NCBI RefSeq assembly: GCF_032062135.1
Contig: NC_092861.1
Coordinates: forward strand, 64,051,696 to 64,115,695
Direction of reading: 5' to 3'
DNA: 64,000 nt
Source: Pyxicephalus adspersus
Lineage: Eukaryota > Chordata > Amphibia > Anura > Pyxicephalidae
The notes under the pieces: model-generated
The model's input: the letters and a program-made list of their open reading frames with translations, nothing else
Databases searched by the model: none
Told to the model about the DNA's origin: nothing
Position numbers and translations under genes: made by a program
Shown here: piece by piece, positions 1 through 11,807 of the stretch
Layout of the letters: each line of letters begins with the position of its first letter
How positions within the stretch are numbered: the first letter of the stretch is position 1

Positions 1-2264
1 AACAGTGTCAAAAGCAGAGGAAAGATCAAGGAGAAGGAGCAGGGAAAAGGTGCCTTGAGACTTAGCTCTGATGAGGTCATTGGCCACTTTAGTAAGGGCT
101 GTTTCGGTGGCATGGGCAGCTGGAAAACCAGACTGGAGAGGGTCAATAAGACAGTTGGAGCTCAGGTAATCAGTGAGTCTTTTGTAGACAAGGCGTTCAA
201 GAAGTTTGAAAAGATATGGGAGAAGGGAGATAGGGCGGTAGCTAGAAGGTAGGGAAGGGTCTAATGAGGATTTCTTCAGGATAGGGAGGATTATGGCATA
301 TTTGAAAGCGGAGGGGTAGATACTAGTAAAAAGGGAGGCCAGGGCAGGTGCCAAGGTGGAGGAATGGTCACAGAGTAGATCAGAGGGAATTGGGTCAAGC
401 GGACAGGTAGTAAATGGAGATGATGAGAGAAAGCAGACTTCATCCACAGTAACAGGGCTGAGGGAGGCCAGTGGTGATTTACAGGTAGAAGGGGTAGGTA
501 TGTTTGGAGTGGCCTGGTGAGCAAAGACATCATGTTTGATTTTGTCAACTTTATCTCCAAAGTAGGTGGCAATGTCCTGGGCAGAGAAGGTTGTTGTGGG
601 GGGAGCAGATGGGGGGTTTAGGAGGGCGTCAATTGTTGGAAATAGGCTGCATGGGTTGGAAGTTTGAGGGGAAATGATAGCAGAGAAATAATTTTGCTTG
701 GTGACAGTGAGCTTAGTGTTAAAGCTTTGTAGTCTGGCTTTGAAGTCATGAAGTCAACGCTGAGACCAGCTTTTCTCTACTTGTGCTTAGCTGCACAAAC
801 AGTCTTTTGTAGCTGTTTGGTGTGATTGTTGTGCCAGGGTTGGGGGTTAGCAGGACGGGGGTAGAGAAAGGTGGCAGGGGCGACTTTATCCAGAGCCAGA
901 GAAAGAGTGGGGTTGAAGTTAGTGGCAGCTTTATCCAGAGGTGGGATTTTAGAGAGGATGGGGGTTAGGGACGCAAGGCAGTTTTAGAAAAGGTTGTGGT
1001 TAAGGTTACGGATATCTCTCTGCCATTGACCAGGTCTGGGATGTGGCTGGGGGGGCAAGAGTTTCATAGGTTGAAGGTGACAACGTTGTGATCAGAAAGG
1101 GGAAATGGTGAGTTGTCATGGAGGGTGAGGTTCCAGAGTTTGGAGAATACCAGGTTGAAAGTGTGCCCGGAGATGTGTGTGGGGCCATTTATGATTTGTG
1201 CCTATATGAGGAGGTAATGGAGAGCAGTTTGGCCGAGGAAGGATGGTTGGGCTCATCCACTGCAACTTCACAAGTCACCGAGAATGAGGGTGGGCAGGTC
1301 ATGCGAAAGAACGTGTGGGAGCCAATAGGCAAAGTTATCCAAAAATTTTCATACTGGGCCAGAAGAGCAGTAGACAACAGAAAAAATTAGGGGTAAGGGA
1401 CTGAATATACAGAGGGCGTGGACTTCACAAGAGGTCAAAATGAGAGCGGGCAAGGTGGAAAGGACCCTGTATGTACAGTTAGGTGAGAGATTGAGACCCA
1501 CACCACCCCCTACTCTGTTGCCAGGTCTAGGGGTATGTGTGAAGTTTGGGCCGCCATAGGACAGAGCAGCAGCAGAGGCAGGAAATCCATGTTTCAGTGA
1601 AAGCCGTGAAGTTCAGAGATTTAGAAAGGAGAAATTTGTGTATAGAGGTCAATTTATTGCCAAAAGATCCAGCATTCCATAAACTGCCAGAGAAAGGGGG
1701 TAGGGTGAATGGTAATGAGGTTAGGAGAAGGGAGGATCTTGCTGAAAGTGTATGGAAGAGGGAGCCTGTAGGGTGGGAAGAGGGAGGCTGTGGAGTGGGA
1801 CCAGGGTTGGGTGAGATGTCACCAGAAAGTAGCAGTAGAGAAAAAAGGTTCAGGAGCACAGACAAGGAAAGCAGGAGAGCGAAAAAGTTATCAGACTGGG
1901 GAGGAGAGAGAATAGAGGTAGCAAAGAGAGTGCAGGGGGAATAATACATTTTAACAGAGAACCATATGAGTACAAAAAACAAGGTTGCAAACAGTCCATG
2001 AGAGACGGTCCTGTAATGTGGTTTGTAGTGAGGCTTATAAGCTTGTTGAGTTCCAGAATTGGGATATGATGAGTCAGTCACAGAGATGGCTTGGTGAAAT
2101 AGCAGTTCAGAGTGGCAGCAGTAAAGGTTGTGTTGGAGTCCAGGTAGATGAATCAGTCCAGAGGTGGGGGATGGGAGTTGCAAATTGTAATTGAGTGTCC
2201 AATTTTGTTCTAATTCCTGGTTCTTTTCCCTGGATTCATTCCCATTGCACTTATAGGTTGGCAC
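1..2264 (-). mobile_element. CR1/L2/Rex1-type LINE fragment, minus strand, cut by window edge
   Basis: Read on the minus strand, this is the 5' part of a non-LTR retrotransposon ORF. From upstream to downstream it shows a hydrophobic leader with the 2A-like motif GDISPNPGP (about 1798-1842) and the endonuclease start motif FTETWI (1581-1616). The endonuclease end motif PLSDHNVVTF follows (1072-1102). The first reverse-transcriptase blocks are at about 1-270, with SYRPISLLP and, at the very edge, DLSSAFDTV. The rest of the reverse transcriptase lies outside the window. Frame changes between the endonuclease blocks show that the copy is decayed. It lies antisense inside HCRTR2 intron 1. The motif order is typical of the CR1/L2/Rex1 group, but the exact clade cannot be settled by eye. 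Confidence 0.85.
1798..1842 (-). other. 2A-like ribosome-skipping motif in LINE ORF
   Basis: On the minus strand the ORF at 1527-2264 contains LLLLSGDISPNPGP followed by a Pro/Ser-rich stretch. The core D-x-x-x-NPGP matches the 2A/2A-like consensus, in which the ribosome skips the bond before the last Pro. Similar motifs are known at the N-termini of several non-LTR retrotransposon ORFs. Whether this one is active is not shown. Confidence 0.7.
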
Positions 2265-2417
2265 TTATAATGTGGTCACGTGAACAGGGTCCCCATGTGA
2301 CCTTGCTTGTTGTTTAAATAGTGCTTAAAGTGCTTTGGGCCCAGAATATGGATAGGCTGATGGGAGTAATAATGAAATAAAGCAATAAAGCAATAAATTA
2401 ATCTACAATGAGAGACC

Positions 2418-2596
2418 TACCATACACAATAAAATGAAGATTGCAAGGGAAAACAATTGTATACACAGGGATGAAATTTGGCAGGTAAAATGGAAGACGT
2501 ACCATACACAATCAGATGAAGATTGCAGGGGAAAACAATTGGTTACACAGGGATGAAATTTGGCAGGCAGAATGGGAGATGTACCATACACAATCC
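2418..2596. repeat. 82-bp minisatellite, about two copies
   Basis: Units start at 2418, 2500 and 2582, each opening with 'taccatacacaat' and containing 'gatgaaatttggcagg'. The spacing is exactly 82 bp twice, and the third copy breaks off after about 14 bases. The array lies just upstream of the 5' end of the minus-strand LINE ORF, so it could be part of that element's 5' UTR. It could also be an unrelated minisatellite. Confidence 0.85.
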
Positions 2597-3299
2597 AGCA
2601 ATAAGGAGGTCCCCCTTTGAAGATGTATGAATCAGAGGTTGGAAGTGGAGCCACCATCACCCTCTCTAGGATTGCTTTCCACTCCCAAATTAGCTATTCT
2701 TACATGGTGACACAAGATCTTATCGAGGTACTAAGACAATAACAACAAGTTATATGATGCCCCTTCCCACCTGATGCAAAGTACCTATTTACCAGGCATG
2801 CAGCTAATAGTGAGATCAATGCAATCCAGTTGCCAAATTTCCCTGAATTTCCCTAGCTCCTCCACCTGCCCCTATCCTTAGAAACTTTCACTGCCATACA
2901 AGATGGTGGCAGGGCTGTTACTGGTGCTATGGCTGAATCCAGGATTTGAGCTGTGGGAGGTGGCATGGTTGGTGGTGGGATAGGTCTGGTAGGTGTCGCG
3001 TTGGTCCTCCCTGCTATGATGCCTCTTATTCCCCATCAGCCTCCTCATCTGCCCAACTGCTGATAATCTGGTCTGTGCTGCTCAGCCTAATTCTCCCGCA
3101 TTCAACTCCTGGTTTGGATGTCATTTAACAATATTCTAGCTATAAATGGTATGCTATGTGTTTTATATTTTGTATTTTAGTAAGTTTAATAAGTTGTGAA
3201 TGTGTGATATTTTTGTTCATTTAATTAGTACTTTTGCATTTCTTTAAAAATTTTATTTTCATGTTTTCACTATATGTTAATGCATATATACAATGTTAG
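2597..3299. other. End of HCRTR2 intron 1, no gene seen
   Basis: This is unique-looking sequence, moderately GC-rich between about 2840 and 3120, then AT-rich up to the splice acceptor. I see no conserved coding frame, RNA gene or recognisable transposon in it. Confidence 0.5.
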
Positions 3300-3478
3300 T
3301 TTGTGTTGCAGTGTGGAAGAATCATCACATGAGGACAGTCACCAACTATTTCATAGTCAATTTATCCCTTGCAGATGTTCTTGTCACTATCACTTGTCTT
3401 CCAGCAACTTTGGTAGTTGACATAACTGAAACTTGGTTTTTTGGAAAAACTCTCTGCAAAGTAATTCCTTATTTACAG
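3300..3478 (+). CDS. HCRTR2: Orexin receptor type 2, coding exon 2 (gene partial)
   Basis: Exon 2 of the hypocretin/orexin receptor 2, a plasma-membrane class A GPCR for orexin-A and -B that couples mainly to Gq. It encodes the end of TM1, the first intracellular loop (WKNHHMRTVTNYFIVN), TM2 with NLSLADVL, and extracellular loop 1. It also carries the conserved TM3 cysteine in TLCKVIPYLQ. The acceptor AG at 3298-3299 completes a Val codon split after its first base. The donor is 'cag|gtatag' at 3479. The residues match human HCRTR2 almost throughout, and the C-terminal tail in exon 7 (21574-21800) fits type 2 rather than type 1. Exon 1, with the start codon, lies before the window. Confidence 0.95.
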
Positions 3479-5214
3479 GTATAGTTTTTTTCTCTTTGTG
3501 TGATAATAATGTTTGCAGTACTTAAAACTTTACAATCCTAAAGAGAATCGTAGGCAAATGCATTACATGTTTTCTTTGTTCTTATTAAAGGTTATCTAAA
3601 GACAAAAATCTTATTTTTGATATACAATTGAGCAGCAATATGTAATGGGCATTTTCTTGATAAACTTGCTCAGTATCTTCAAACATTTTGTATCCAGTGA
3701 TAACAAGATCCTTGGCTTATGAATGAAGTTACCATGCCTAATACCTAAGTTTGATCCGCTGAGCTCTGCTCCAAGCAGACTGCAAGATGACATGCCGAGG
3801 TGTCCAGCATCAGCACATCTTTAGCCTGTCCCCTGATGTCTGCTGATGTACTAGTTGTTTAAGTATTAAAGTGTCAGTTCTATTATAGCAAAAATAGGAA
3901 AAATATTTCTTTCCCTTATCATCTCCAAAATTAGCCTTCCATTGATCAGTCCAGACAGACACTGCTGATCACAGAAAAAGAGTAAAGTGGCTGGTAATGC
4001 AGTACCTCCAAACAGCAACAGATTACTAAATTTCCAGCATAACAGAAAAAGTAAACCTTAGCATAGCAATTAAACTAAAAAATAGGTTTCACTATCAATT
4101 CTTGACTGTTGCTCAAATTACTTTAAATATCCTAATCATGATCACGTGGACTGGGGTCCACAGTCTTCATTGGGCTACATTTTGGACAAAGGGGCCTATC
4201 TTTGTACTGGTGACCATTATTATCAGGGATGACCAAGCAATTTTCATGTTAAAATGATCATAACAAATCAGGGTCCATATAAGAAATATAAAATACACAA
4301 GCTTCTTCCGTAAACCAAATATAGTAGGCTATAGCTTGAAATCACATTTGTAATTTATGAAAAATACTAATTATTTCCTAAAAATTTTTTACTTGGGGAA
4401 AAAAGCCTGAAAAGCTGACATGCATTTTTTGCTAACTTTTTGCCACAACACATGCCTATTACTTACTAACCACTGACAGGTAAGATGAGGGCAACATTTC
4501 CAATAAGGGCACTTATTCCTCTGACAACTCCATAAGATTGGGATTCTTTTCAGTTTGGTGGCATGTGGCATGAAAGCAAATATATAAAGATACAAGGTAA
4601 GGCTTTATGTTTTCACTAATAGACACATATTTAAAGAAGAATCGCTGTATATGTCAGGAAGCTGAACTCTTTCTTGTTGATTTAAATATAAAGTTTTCTT
4701 TAGGGTAAATTTATATGTTTGTTAATATCAAAGAACAACAGGGACAGATTTAGTATTTGTTTTGGTGTATAGAAAAATTATTAGTATTGCATGTTCATAC
4801 ATCCATTGTGCATGGTCCAAAAACAGCCATCACAAATATATTACATGCTCATTTTTTGTATTTTTGTTTGATTTGGATTTAAGTCTGTGAACTTTGCCTT
4901 CCACTGTATTTTTACTTTTGATATGTTAATGGTTCATTCTTGTGTTTAAAGGTTTTGTCCTGAGCAGGTTAATGAAAGGAACATTCTTTAACTAGATTTC
5001 TTCTTGGAATCAATTAACCATGTCTTTTGATAAATGAAGTTAAACATTTTAATACTCAAGCAGTCTCATTCAGCACATTGGAAAACTAACTTGGGCATAA
5101 GATATCATATTCGAAAGCTATGTTTTTTTTATGAATATGATGATTTCTCTATGATTTGCAAAATAAAGCTGTGCATTTTATAGTATACAATACAGGTGGG
5201 CCACGGGGTAAAGA

Positions 5215-5615
5215 CATCCTACATGTGTGCAGGACAGAGGCTTGATGAGGGGTAGGGGGGCAGTTTGCATTACTTGCAGAAGAAATCTTTTGCTGAACAT
5301 AGCCGAGGTTGTGGGTGATCCTATGACCCAAGCTGCTCTGTAACATCTTGAAACTCTTTAATGACCAAAACAAACTCTGCAGTTGTTTCTTTTTGCCTAA
5401 TAAAGCACAGCTTGCTCTAGAAGCTAATGAATGTCTAGGCTCCATAACAATTTTTGTTTTTTTAACTGACACCATGCTGTATAATATTATGTTGAGTCAA
5501 ACATCTGTCCTAACTACATCTATTAAAATATTGTACCTGTTCCGACTTACATACAAATTAACTTAAGAACAAACCTACAGTCCCTATCTCGTATGTAACC
5601 CGGGGACTACCTGTA
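5215..5615 (-). repeat. Interspersed repeat, 'gtccccgggtta' family, copy 1
   Basis: This is the reverse complement of the sequence at 34792-35225. Shared landmarks are the terminal 'acaggtagtccccgggtta', 'cgagatagggactgta', 'ggagcctagacattcatta' and a final 'ggacagaggcttgatg'. The sharp end at 5615 and conserved terminus suggest a non-autonomous DNA transposon of about 400-430 bp, but the superfamily is unknown. Confidence 0.75.
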
Positions 5616-8594
5616 GTTAATACAAAATGTAATTTTAGTAATTTGTAATTAATGTAATTTTAGTAACACAATTTCAAAACTAAATACTAAAACATATTCA
5701 CATATTTACAATTTATTGGCAAAGAGTTAATATCTGAGTGGTTGTTAGTGAGTTCAAATTATATTAAGTGATTTGGATTATGTTCAGGTTTTTGGGGCAT
5801 GCCTTTATAAAATGCCAAAACAGACTAAATCTAATTCATCTAATAAATGTAATCTAAAAATTGGTATTTTTTCCATTATAATGTTATTAATGTTTATTTT
5901 AAATGTATGGTATTTTCCTTATAAATTTAAATTTTCATCATAAATATTGTATCCTAATAGAGCACTACTAATAGGAAAAAAAGAATAAAGATTTTATGTT
6001 ATTTTATTTAACATGTATTACATTCAGTTTTAAATGGGGAAACTATCATGAAAATGATCCATAAAACATGAAAATCCTCAAAGCAGGATCCTATGTAAGG
6101 GATCCTATGTATACAGCAAAGTTACCAAAAAAGCTTGGTATACAGGATTTCACACTGACTTAACCCACCATTCCTCCCAAACTTTGCAAAATACTACTGA
6201 ATATCCATCATGTTTATTTCTGAAATGTTAAATTAAATGGATCTGTCATTTCGCAATTTCCCTATAAAGAAGTTGTGATAATAAAATAGGTAAACTATCA
6301 CTAAATATTCCCATAATATAGTGCCAAAGTAATAAATATTTTCTATATGGCGATTGAGACATAGGATGACCAATGGCTATGCACAAAGAAAGCACGGTGC
6401 TCATGTAGGAGTAACCATAACTGTAATCAGGAAGAAGCTTAGTCAGGGTTCTTTTCTTTATTTATTTCATCTGTAGGGTATAGACTTTTCCCACAATCAG
6501 AAGATGAGGAACAAGGCCATTGAAGGCAGCAATGGAACATAAAACAGGTAGGACACTATTTTATTTATCTTTCATAGAAATATTAGGTGAATAATAATTT
6601 ACCTTAATGAGTAAAGTAAGTTTTTAAAATAAAATGGTGTTTCATGTTCAGCAATAAAACACTTAACAGACTAAAAACCTTAAAAACTTTTTAAAGGTCC
6701 AAAATGCATTCTTTAGCTATATACTTTTATGAGGAGCAGTGCTGCAACGGTTAGTAGAAACATCAAAATATGTTTGAATTACCACGAAAAAGTAGTATGC
6801 TTGTTTGCAAGATTCCTATTACAGTAGACATTTTTCAGTAAGTACTCAAAAGCAGAAAAATGCTTTAAAAGTTCAATTTAAAACCTCTGAGAGTTTAGAA
6901 TTCTAAAGATTTGCATGGAAATATACATTACCCGAACAGCAAGTTAAATAAATTGTAAAAATAGAATACAGAAAGCGTTTATTAGACTTTTTTTGTGAGG
7001 TTGAAGTTCTAAATAAACATAGAATATTCACTTGGCAAATTGAAGCTTTATACATTTAAACACCTACCTAATCATGTGCAAATGACTTCAAAAATTTGGA
7101 TTTTGCATGTTTATTTCCTGATTAAACATAATTCATCTTTGAATATTTCCCAACCAAATGAACCATCCTAAATACCTGTAACAAGGATTCATACAACATT
7201 ACCATAACATTTTAAATATTACAAATAAAATTTCCAAATAGTCCACACAAGAAATAAAGAATGCATATGCTATACATGATAACCATTGTCTACTTTTTCA
7301 AATATTTGTTTATCATAGTGACACAAGAGGTCAAAGATAAATAACACGTCCTGTACATACTTGAGCATAAACTATGATTTTTTTTTTACCTGAAAATGTC
7401 ATTCAAAAAATAATCATGGTTTATACTGTGGTAACACCTAGTGCTACGACCTGGAACTGCATTTGTGTCTGATTTGACTGATGAGACCTGTCAAACACAA
7501 GCTGTTTGTAACACTTTACATGAAAACACTGTGCCATTTACTACGTGTCCCACATCCATGTACAAAAAAATAATTACCCATTATAACCAACTCAGAAGTA
7601 CACAATACCTTAACCTGTAAAAAGGCAGAAAAAAGATAAACATACCTAGTCCATGTAATTTCATGGCTTTCCAGCATGAGTGTGCCCTAGGTTATACTTT
7701 ACTGCCTTCTGTAAATTAAGTTAAGGGTCACTGGTATTGGTTACTAGGCTTTGAGTTTAGAACTCACCTTGTTTACTGAACAATGACACATAATACCCAG
7801 GCTTTATACTGTTCAGAAAAAACTCTTAACAAGAATATACAAAAAAATATATAGCAGCAAAATAAGAGGTGCATTTCCTTTTAGGGGGATATATCTCCTA
7901 TTTACATCTTCTCTCAGCGGATGAATCTTCTATGTTTTACAGCTGAACATACACAACAAAATGTAAGGGAATATAATGAAAGTTTTAAGGAGCCACTTGA
8001 ACACTTTGTTGAATAATTGTTGCTGGCAAACAATATAATAAATGTGATGTAAAGCACATAAACAACATGCAACTGAAAATTGTGATATACTGAAGGTTAT
8101 TCTGAATTGCCACTCCAAAGCCGACAGAACATTAAACTTTCATCCTCCAATGTGATGTTCACTTATGATATTTATATATACAGTACTTTTCATGATAGTT
8201 TCCCTGGGAAGTGAATGTATTGCCTTGTTTTACATATTAAATAATATTTGTATGCACAGATCCATAATTTAGCATAATTACAAACTCCAAGAGACATGAG
8301 TTTTAGTTGCAAAGAGAATATAGTAAAAGGCAAAGTAAAAGGGCACTTAAATATAGTAAAAGGGCACTTACTGGAGCAAGGCTGCAGATACAAATTAGGT
8401 ATGATTGATGAATCTAACATATGTGACAAGACTATAAAAGGATTTCTCTACTCATGAAAATAGCATGCACAATGAAATATCTTCATGCAAACCGCCTTCT
8501 ACAACTTCATCAGAGGAAACTGGGGGAAGGCACATTACATTACAGGGAGTACAACATATCACCCAATAAAGGTGAGGATATCATTCAAGAATAT

Positions 8595-8818
8595 GAGCTT
8601 TGTTTGTTAAAGCTCACCAAGGCTGGAGAGGCTACTCTTTCACCAGTGAAGATGTGTAATCCATCAAACCTAGAATTAATCTGGTTCAGTATTTGAAACA
8701 TTTGCTAGCAAATAGCAAATGACTTTGAAGAAATATATTCCAGGTTTGCTTGGTTACCCAGCTTTACTTATAAAAATGTATCCTCTCCAGCATTGGAGAG
8801 CTTTATCAAATCAGGCTC
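8595..8818. mobile_element. Palindromic foldback MITE, copy 1
   Basis: About 224 bp whose two halves are near reverse complements. The left arm has 'aaagctcaccaaggctggag', then 'gctactctttcaccagtgaa'. The right arm has 'tataaaaatgtatcctctcc', 'agcattggagagctttatca' and 'aatcaggctc'. The centre has 'acatttgctagcaaatagc'. Six copies of the family are visible in this window, and they have no coding capacity. Confidence 0.85.
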
Positions 8819-9177
8819 TATATTGCAATTTAAAATCTAGGAGATTTGGGAAAATTCTGTGGTTTTGTTTGTTGGTATATAGTTAATAACATTGTGTTAA
8901 TTCTGATAAAGCAGGTGAGATATAATTTTTGCTCTCTATTTGTCTTTTTCATAAAGATGACTACATTCCAGTTCAATAGGTGTTTATTAGGAAGAGCCAA
9001 TTGAGGTGGTGATAAAATAATACTTTGATAGATAAAATGCCAGTAATTATTACTAGAAAACAATTCATTTAAAATAAAGATAAATGGCCATTTTATGTAG
9101 CAAAATAAAATTCACACAGCTAAATAGTATTAATGTTTGGAATTGAACATTCAATATGGATGCATTTAACTGATTTG

Positions 9178-9400
9178 GGCCTGATTTATTTAGGCTTTCC
9201 AAGACTAGGGAGGATACACTTTCATCAGTGAAGCTGGATAATCCAGCAAACTTGAAATAGATCTGGTCCAAGATTCAAAATATTTGCTAGTAAATAGCTA
9301 ATGACTTTGAAGAAATCTATTACAGGTTTGCTGGATCACCCAGCTTCACTAATAAAAGTGTATACTCTCCAGCCTTGGAGAGGTTTAGTATATCAGGTCC
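9178..9400. mobile_element. Palindromic foldback MITE, copy 2
   Basis: This copy starts 'ggcctgatttatttaggctt' and ends 'ttggagaggtttagtatatc' plus 'aggtcc'. The same arms and centre ('atttgctagtaaatagc') as the copy at 8595-8818 are present, so the two sit only about 360 bp apart in the same intron. Confidence 0.85.
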
Positions 9401-10077
9401 ATTAACTCAACATAAATATCTGATTTAGTGCTTATTTGGTTTAAATGTTTTTTCAAAGTCAGAAACATAATACAGATTGAAGTGAAACACCATTCAATTG
9501 TCACCTAAATTTATTTATTATGCTCTCTAATCTACAGTAAGGCTTAGAATGGGTTGTCATTTTTTTAGTTGCCCTAAAGTAATATAGGAAACAAGAACAA
9601 GATAAAATGTAAGTATTATATGTTAAACGATTCTGGTAGTTAGAGCCATGAACAAAGCATATTTCTTTAATGATTTGTCACAAATGTATTTTTAAGTCAT
9701 AACAATTGTCAGTTGGTTGATGCATTAGACATGGTATGTACATCATCGGTCACTCAATTGCTCATCATTATTCATTCATACATATTACTTTCTACCCTAT
9801 CATAACTTATTATCACATCTTAGAACTCTGTACTGCTAATTAAAAGAACAAGGAATACATATTGATATACACGTTCCTAATGTTTGTGCGCTGTTTTTAT
9901 TTATGAATAATTGTATAAGTAAGACAAGTAGAGTTAGAATCTAAAAATCTGTTGGAGCTACTTTATTAAATTGTCTTTTCATGATAGTTTTCAATTGTAT
10001 TTAAGGCAACATTGATTTTTCTACCAAGGTCTTCTGAATGGCTTGATTTTTTTTTCATTTTATTTTCTTTATTTTAG

Positions 10078-10321
10078 ACGGTGTCAGTTTCTGTTTCTGT
10101 GTTAACACTCAGTTGCATTGCCTTGGATAGATGGTATGCAATTTGCCATCCATTAATGTTTAAAAGTACTGCCAAGAGAGCGAGAAACAGCATTATAATT
10201 ATTTGGATTGTGTCCTGTGCGATAATGATTCCTCAAGCCATTGTCATGGAGTGTAATAGTGTGTTTCCAGATTTAGCCAACAAAACCATTTTATTCACTG
10301 TCTGTGATGAGCGCTGGGAAG
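10078..10321 (+). CDS. HCRTR2: Orexin receptor type 2, coding exon 3
   Basis: 244 nt, entered in phase 0 after 'attttag' and left in phase 1 at 'gaag|gtaagt'. It encodes TM3 (TVSVSVSVLTLSCIALDRWY) with the DRW form of the DRY motif, intracellular loop 2 (CHPLMFKSTAKRARN), and TM4 ending MIPQAIVMEC. It also encodes the start of extracellular loop 2 with the Cys in FTVCDERW, which pairs with the TM3 Cys from exon 2. The Gln that ends exon 2 and the TV that opens this exon form the known orexin-binding turn of TM3. Confidence 0.96.
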
Positions 10322-11149
10322 GTAAGTAACATATTGGGTAAATATTTAAAGCATTGTAAGTAGTTAAAATTCATACAAATCTAATGTTATATGAGATATA
10401 AAGTGAAATATCCAAGGGATAAGGTATAAACATGCTCAGAATAAAATTAATAGTAGATAAACGTGTTTTATATTTATAGTAGCTGACAAGAAAATAATCC
10501 ATAATTAGATAGCCTTGTTGTCCTAAAAGAGGGTTACATGAACATTTGGCATAGCATCTGAAGGTCAAAAACAACATTTTGAGAAACAGCGCATTGATGG
10601 TAGCTGTATTTGACCAGATTTTTATTAATTCTGTATGAAAGTCAAGTGTTTGAGTTTCCTTTTCTGAAAGGCGGTAGTCGCCTCTTAAAAATACCTGGAC
10701 AATATTCCCAATAATTTATACTATAATATTAATAATAATAAAGTTGACAAGCTCTGTTGACAATGACAACTGTAGTGAAAGGCATGTGGATTGATGAAAG
10801 TTTCTTTTATTTTCAACTGTGTACATGTGCAAATACCCCTTAGCACTGACATACTGATAGAACTTTTTGAATGAATCTGTTCTTGGCAAACAGTGCAGTT
10901 TTTGCAGATATCATTCTATATAGTGAGCTGTTTGGAATCTTTTTTTGTTCTGCCATTGTGTTAACTACCACCAGTAGGAACATCTCTCAGTGTTGCATCA
11001 TGTTTTTGCATTTTAATATTGACCTTTTTAGGCCTGAAAAAGGTTACCAAAAAAGCTACACAATTGTATATTTCTTTCTTGTCTATAGCCAAACTGAAAG
11101 GTTCATAGTTACATTGTGACAGCCGTTTATACCAGTAGAGGAGTTACAT

Positions 11150-11430
11150 TCTGTATTTCAATATTTTTATTAACTTAAAAAAAAAACAAAAAAACAAACT
11201 AGTGCATAATGCAACAAGCATATACAAAATGGGTAAAAGGAAGGTAAATAAATACAAAGAGGGCAAACAATACAAATAAATAAAAATAGGGTAAACAATA
11301 CAAATAATGATATTGCTTAATGGGATTATAAAAAAGAGGAGGGGAAGCTGAAACAAAATACAAGAGGAATGTGAGATTAAGAGAAGACACACAAGGAACA
11401 AAGGGAAAATGAACCAGTGCAAAATTGTTT
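11150..11430. repeat. A/purine-rich stretch, possible 3' end of minus-strand retroelement
   Basis: T-rich at the left edge, then a long A-rich run with repeated 'aaacaatacaaataa' and 'gggtaaa' motifs, then purine-rich 'aaagaggaggggaagctgaa'. An antisense LINE 3' UTR would look like this, and a similar stretch occurs near 33080. The assignment is weak. Confidence 0.3.
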
Positions 11431-11494
11431 TACCTAAGAGATAGATACATAAAGCAAGGATCCCAAAGAGTTACATTCTACCATATGAAATTAT

Positions 11495-11691
11495 GGACCT
11501 GATTTATTAAAGCTCTCCAAGACATGATGATCCAGCAAACTTGAATGAATGGAATGGATTTCTTCAAAGTGATTTGCTAACAAATGTTTTGAATCCTCGA
11601 CCAGATCCATTTCTAGGTTTGCTGGGTCAACCAGGTTTACTGATGAAAGTGTATTTTCTGTAGCCTTGGAGAGCTTTAAAAAATTAGGTTC
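11495..11691. mobile_element. Palindromic foldback MITE, copy 3
   Basis: Starts 'ggacctgatttattaaagct' and ends 'ccttggagagctttaaaaaa' followed by 'ttaggttc'. It lacks part of the left arm compared with the copy at 8595-8818 but keeps the centre ('gatttgctaacaaatg'). Confidence 0.85.
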
Positions 11692-11807
11692 TTACGTCTT
11701 ATGGTTTTTGAGGCAAGCGGCTGAAGCACCTAACATCAGCTTACCATCATTTTGTACCTTTTTCTACTAGAATAGTTTATTGTTAATATCCCTCAAAATA
11801 TGAAATA

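Larger units (their letters stand above)
3479..10077. other. HCRTR2: HCRTR2 intron 2
   Basis: This 6.6-kb AT-rich intron starts GTATAG and ends TTTTAG. It holds one copy of the 'gtccccgggtta' repeat family (5215-5615) and two palindromic elements (8595-8818 and 9178-9400). The remainder, including 3500-5200, 5620-8590 and 9400-10070, shows only simple A/T-rich runs and short open frames that look random. Confidence 0.85.

Noticed and set aside
1527..1944. 132-codon + strand frame
   Set aside because: It is the antisense shadow of the minus-strand LINE ORF.
3293..3299. ATG just before exon 2 as an alternative start of HCRTR2
   Set aside because: It lies in the splice acceptor region. The receptor needs TM1 from the upstream exon and the split Val codon fits a spliced join.
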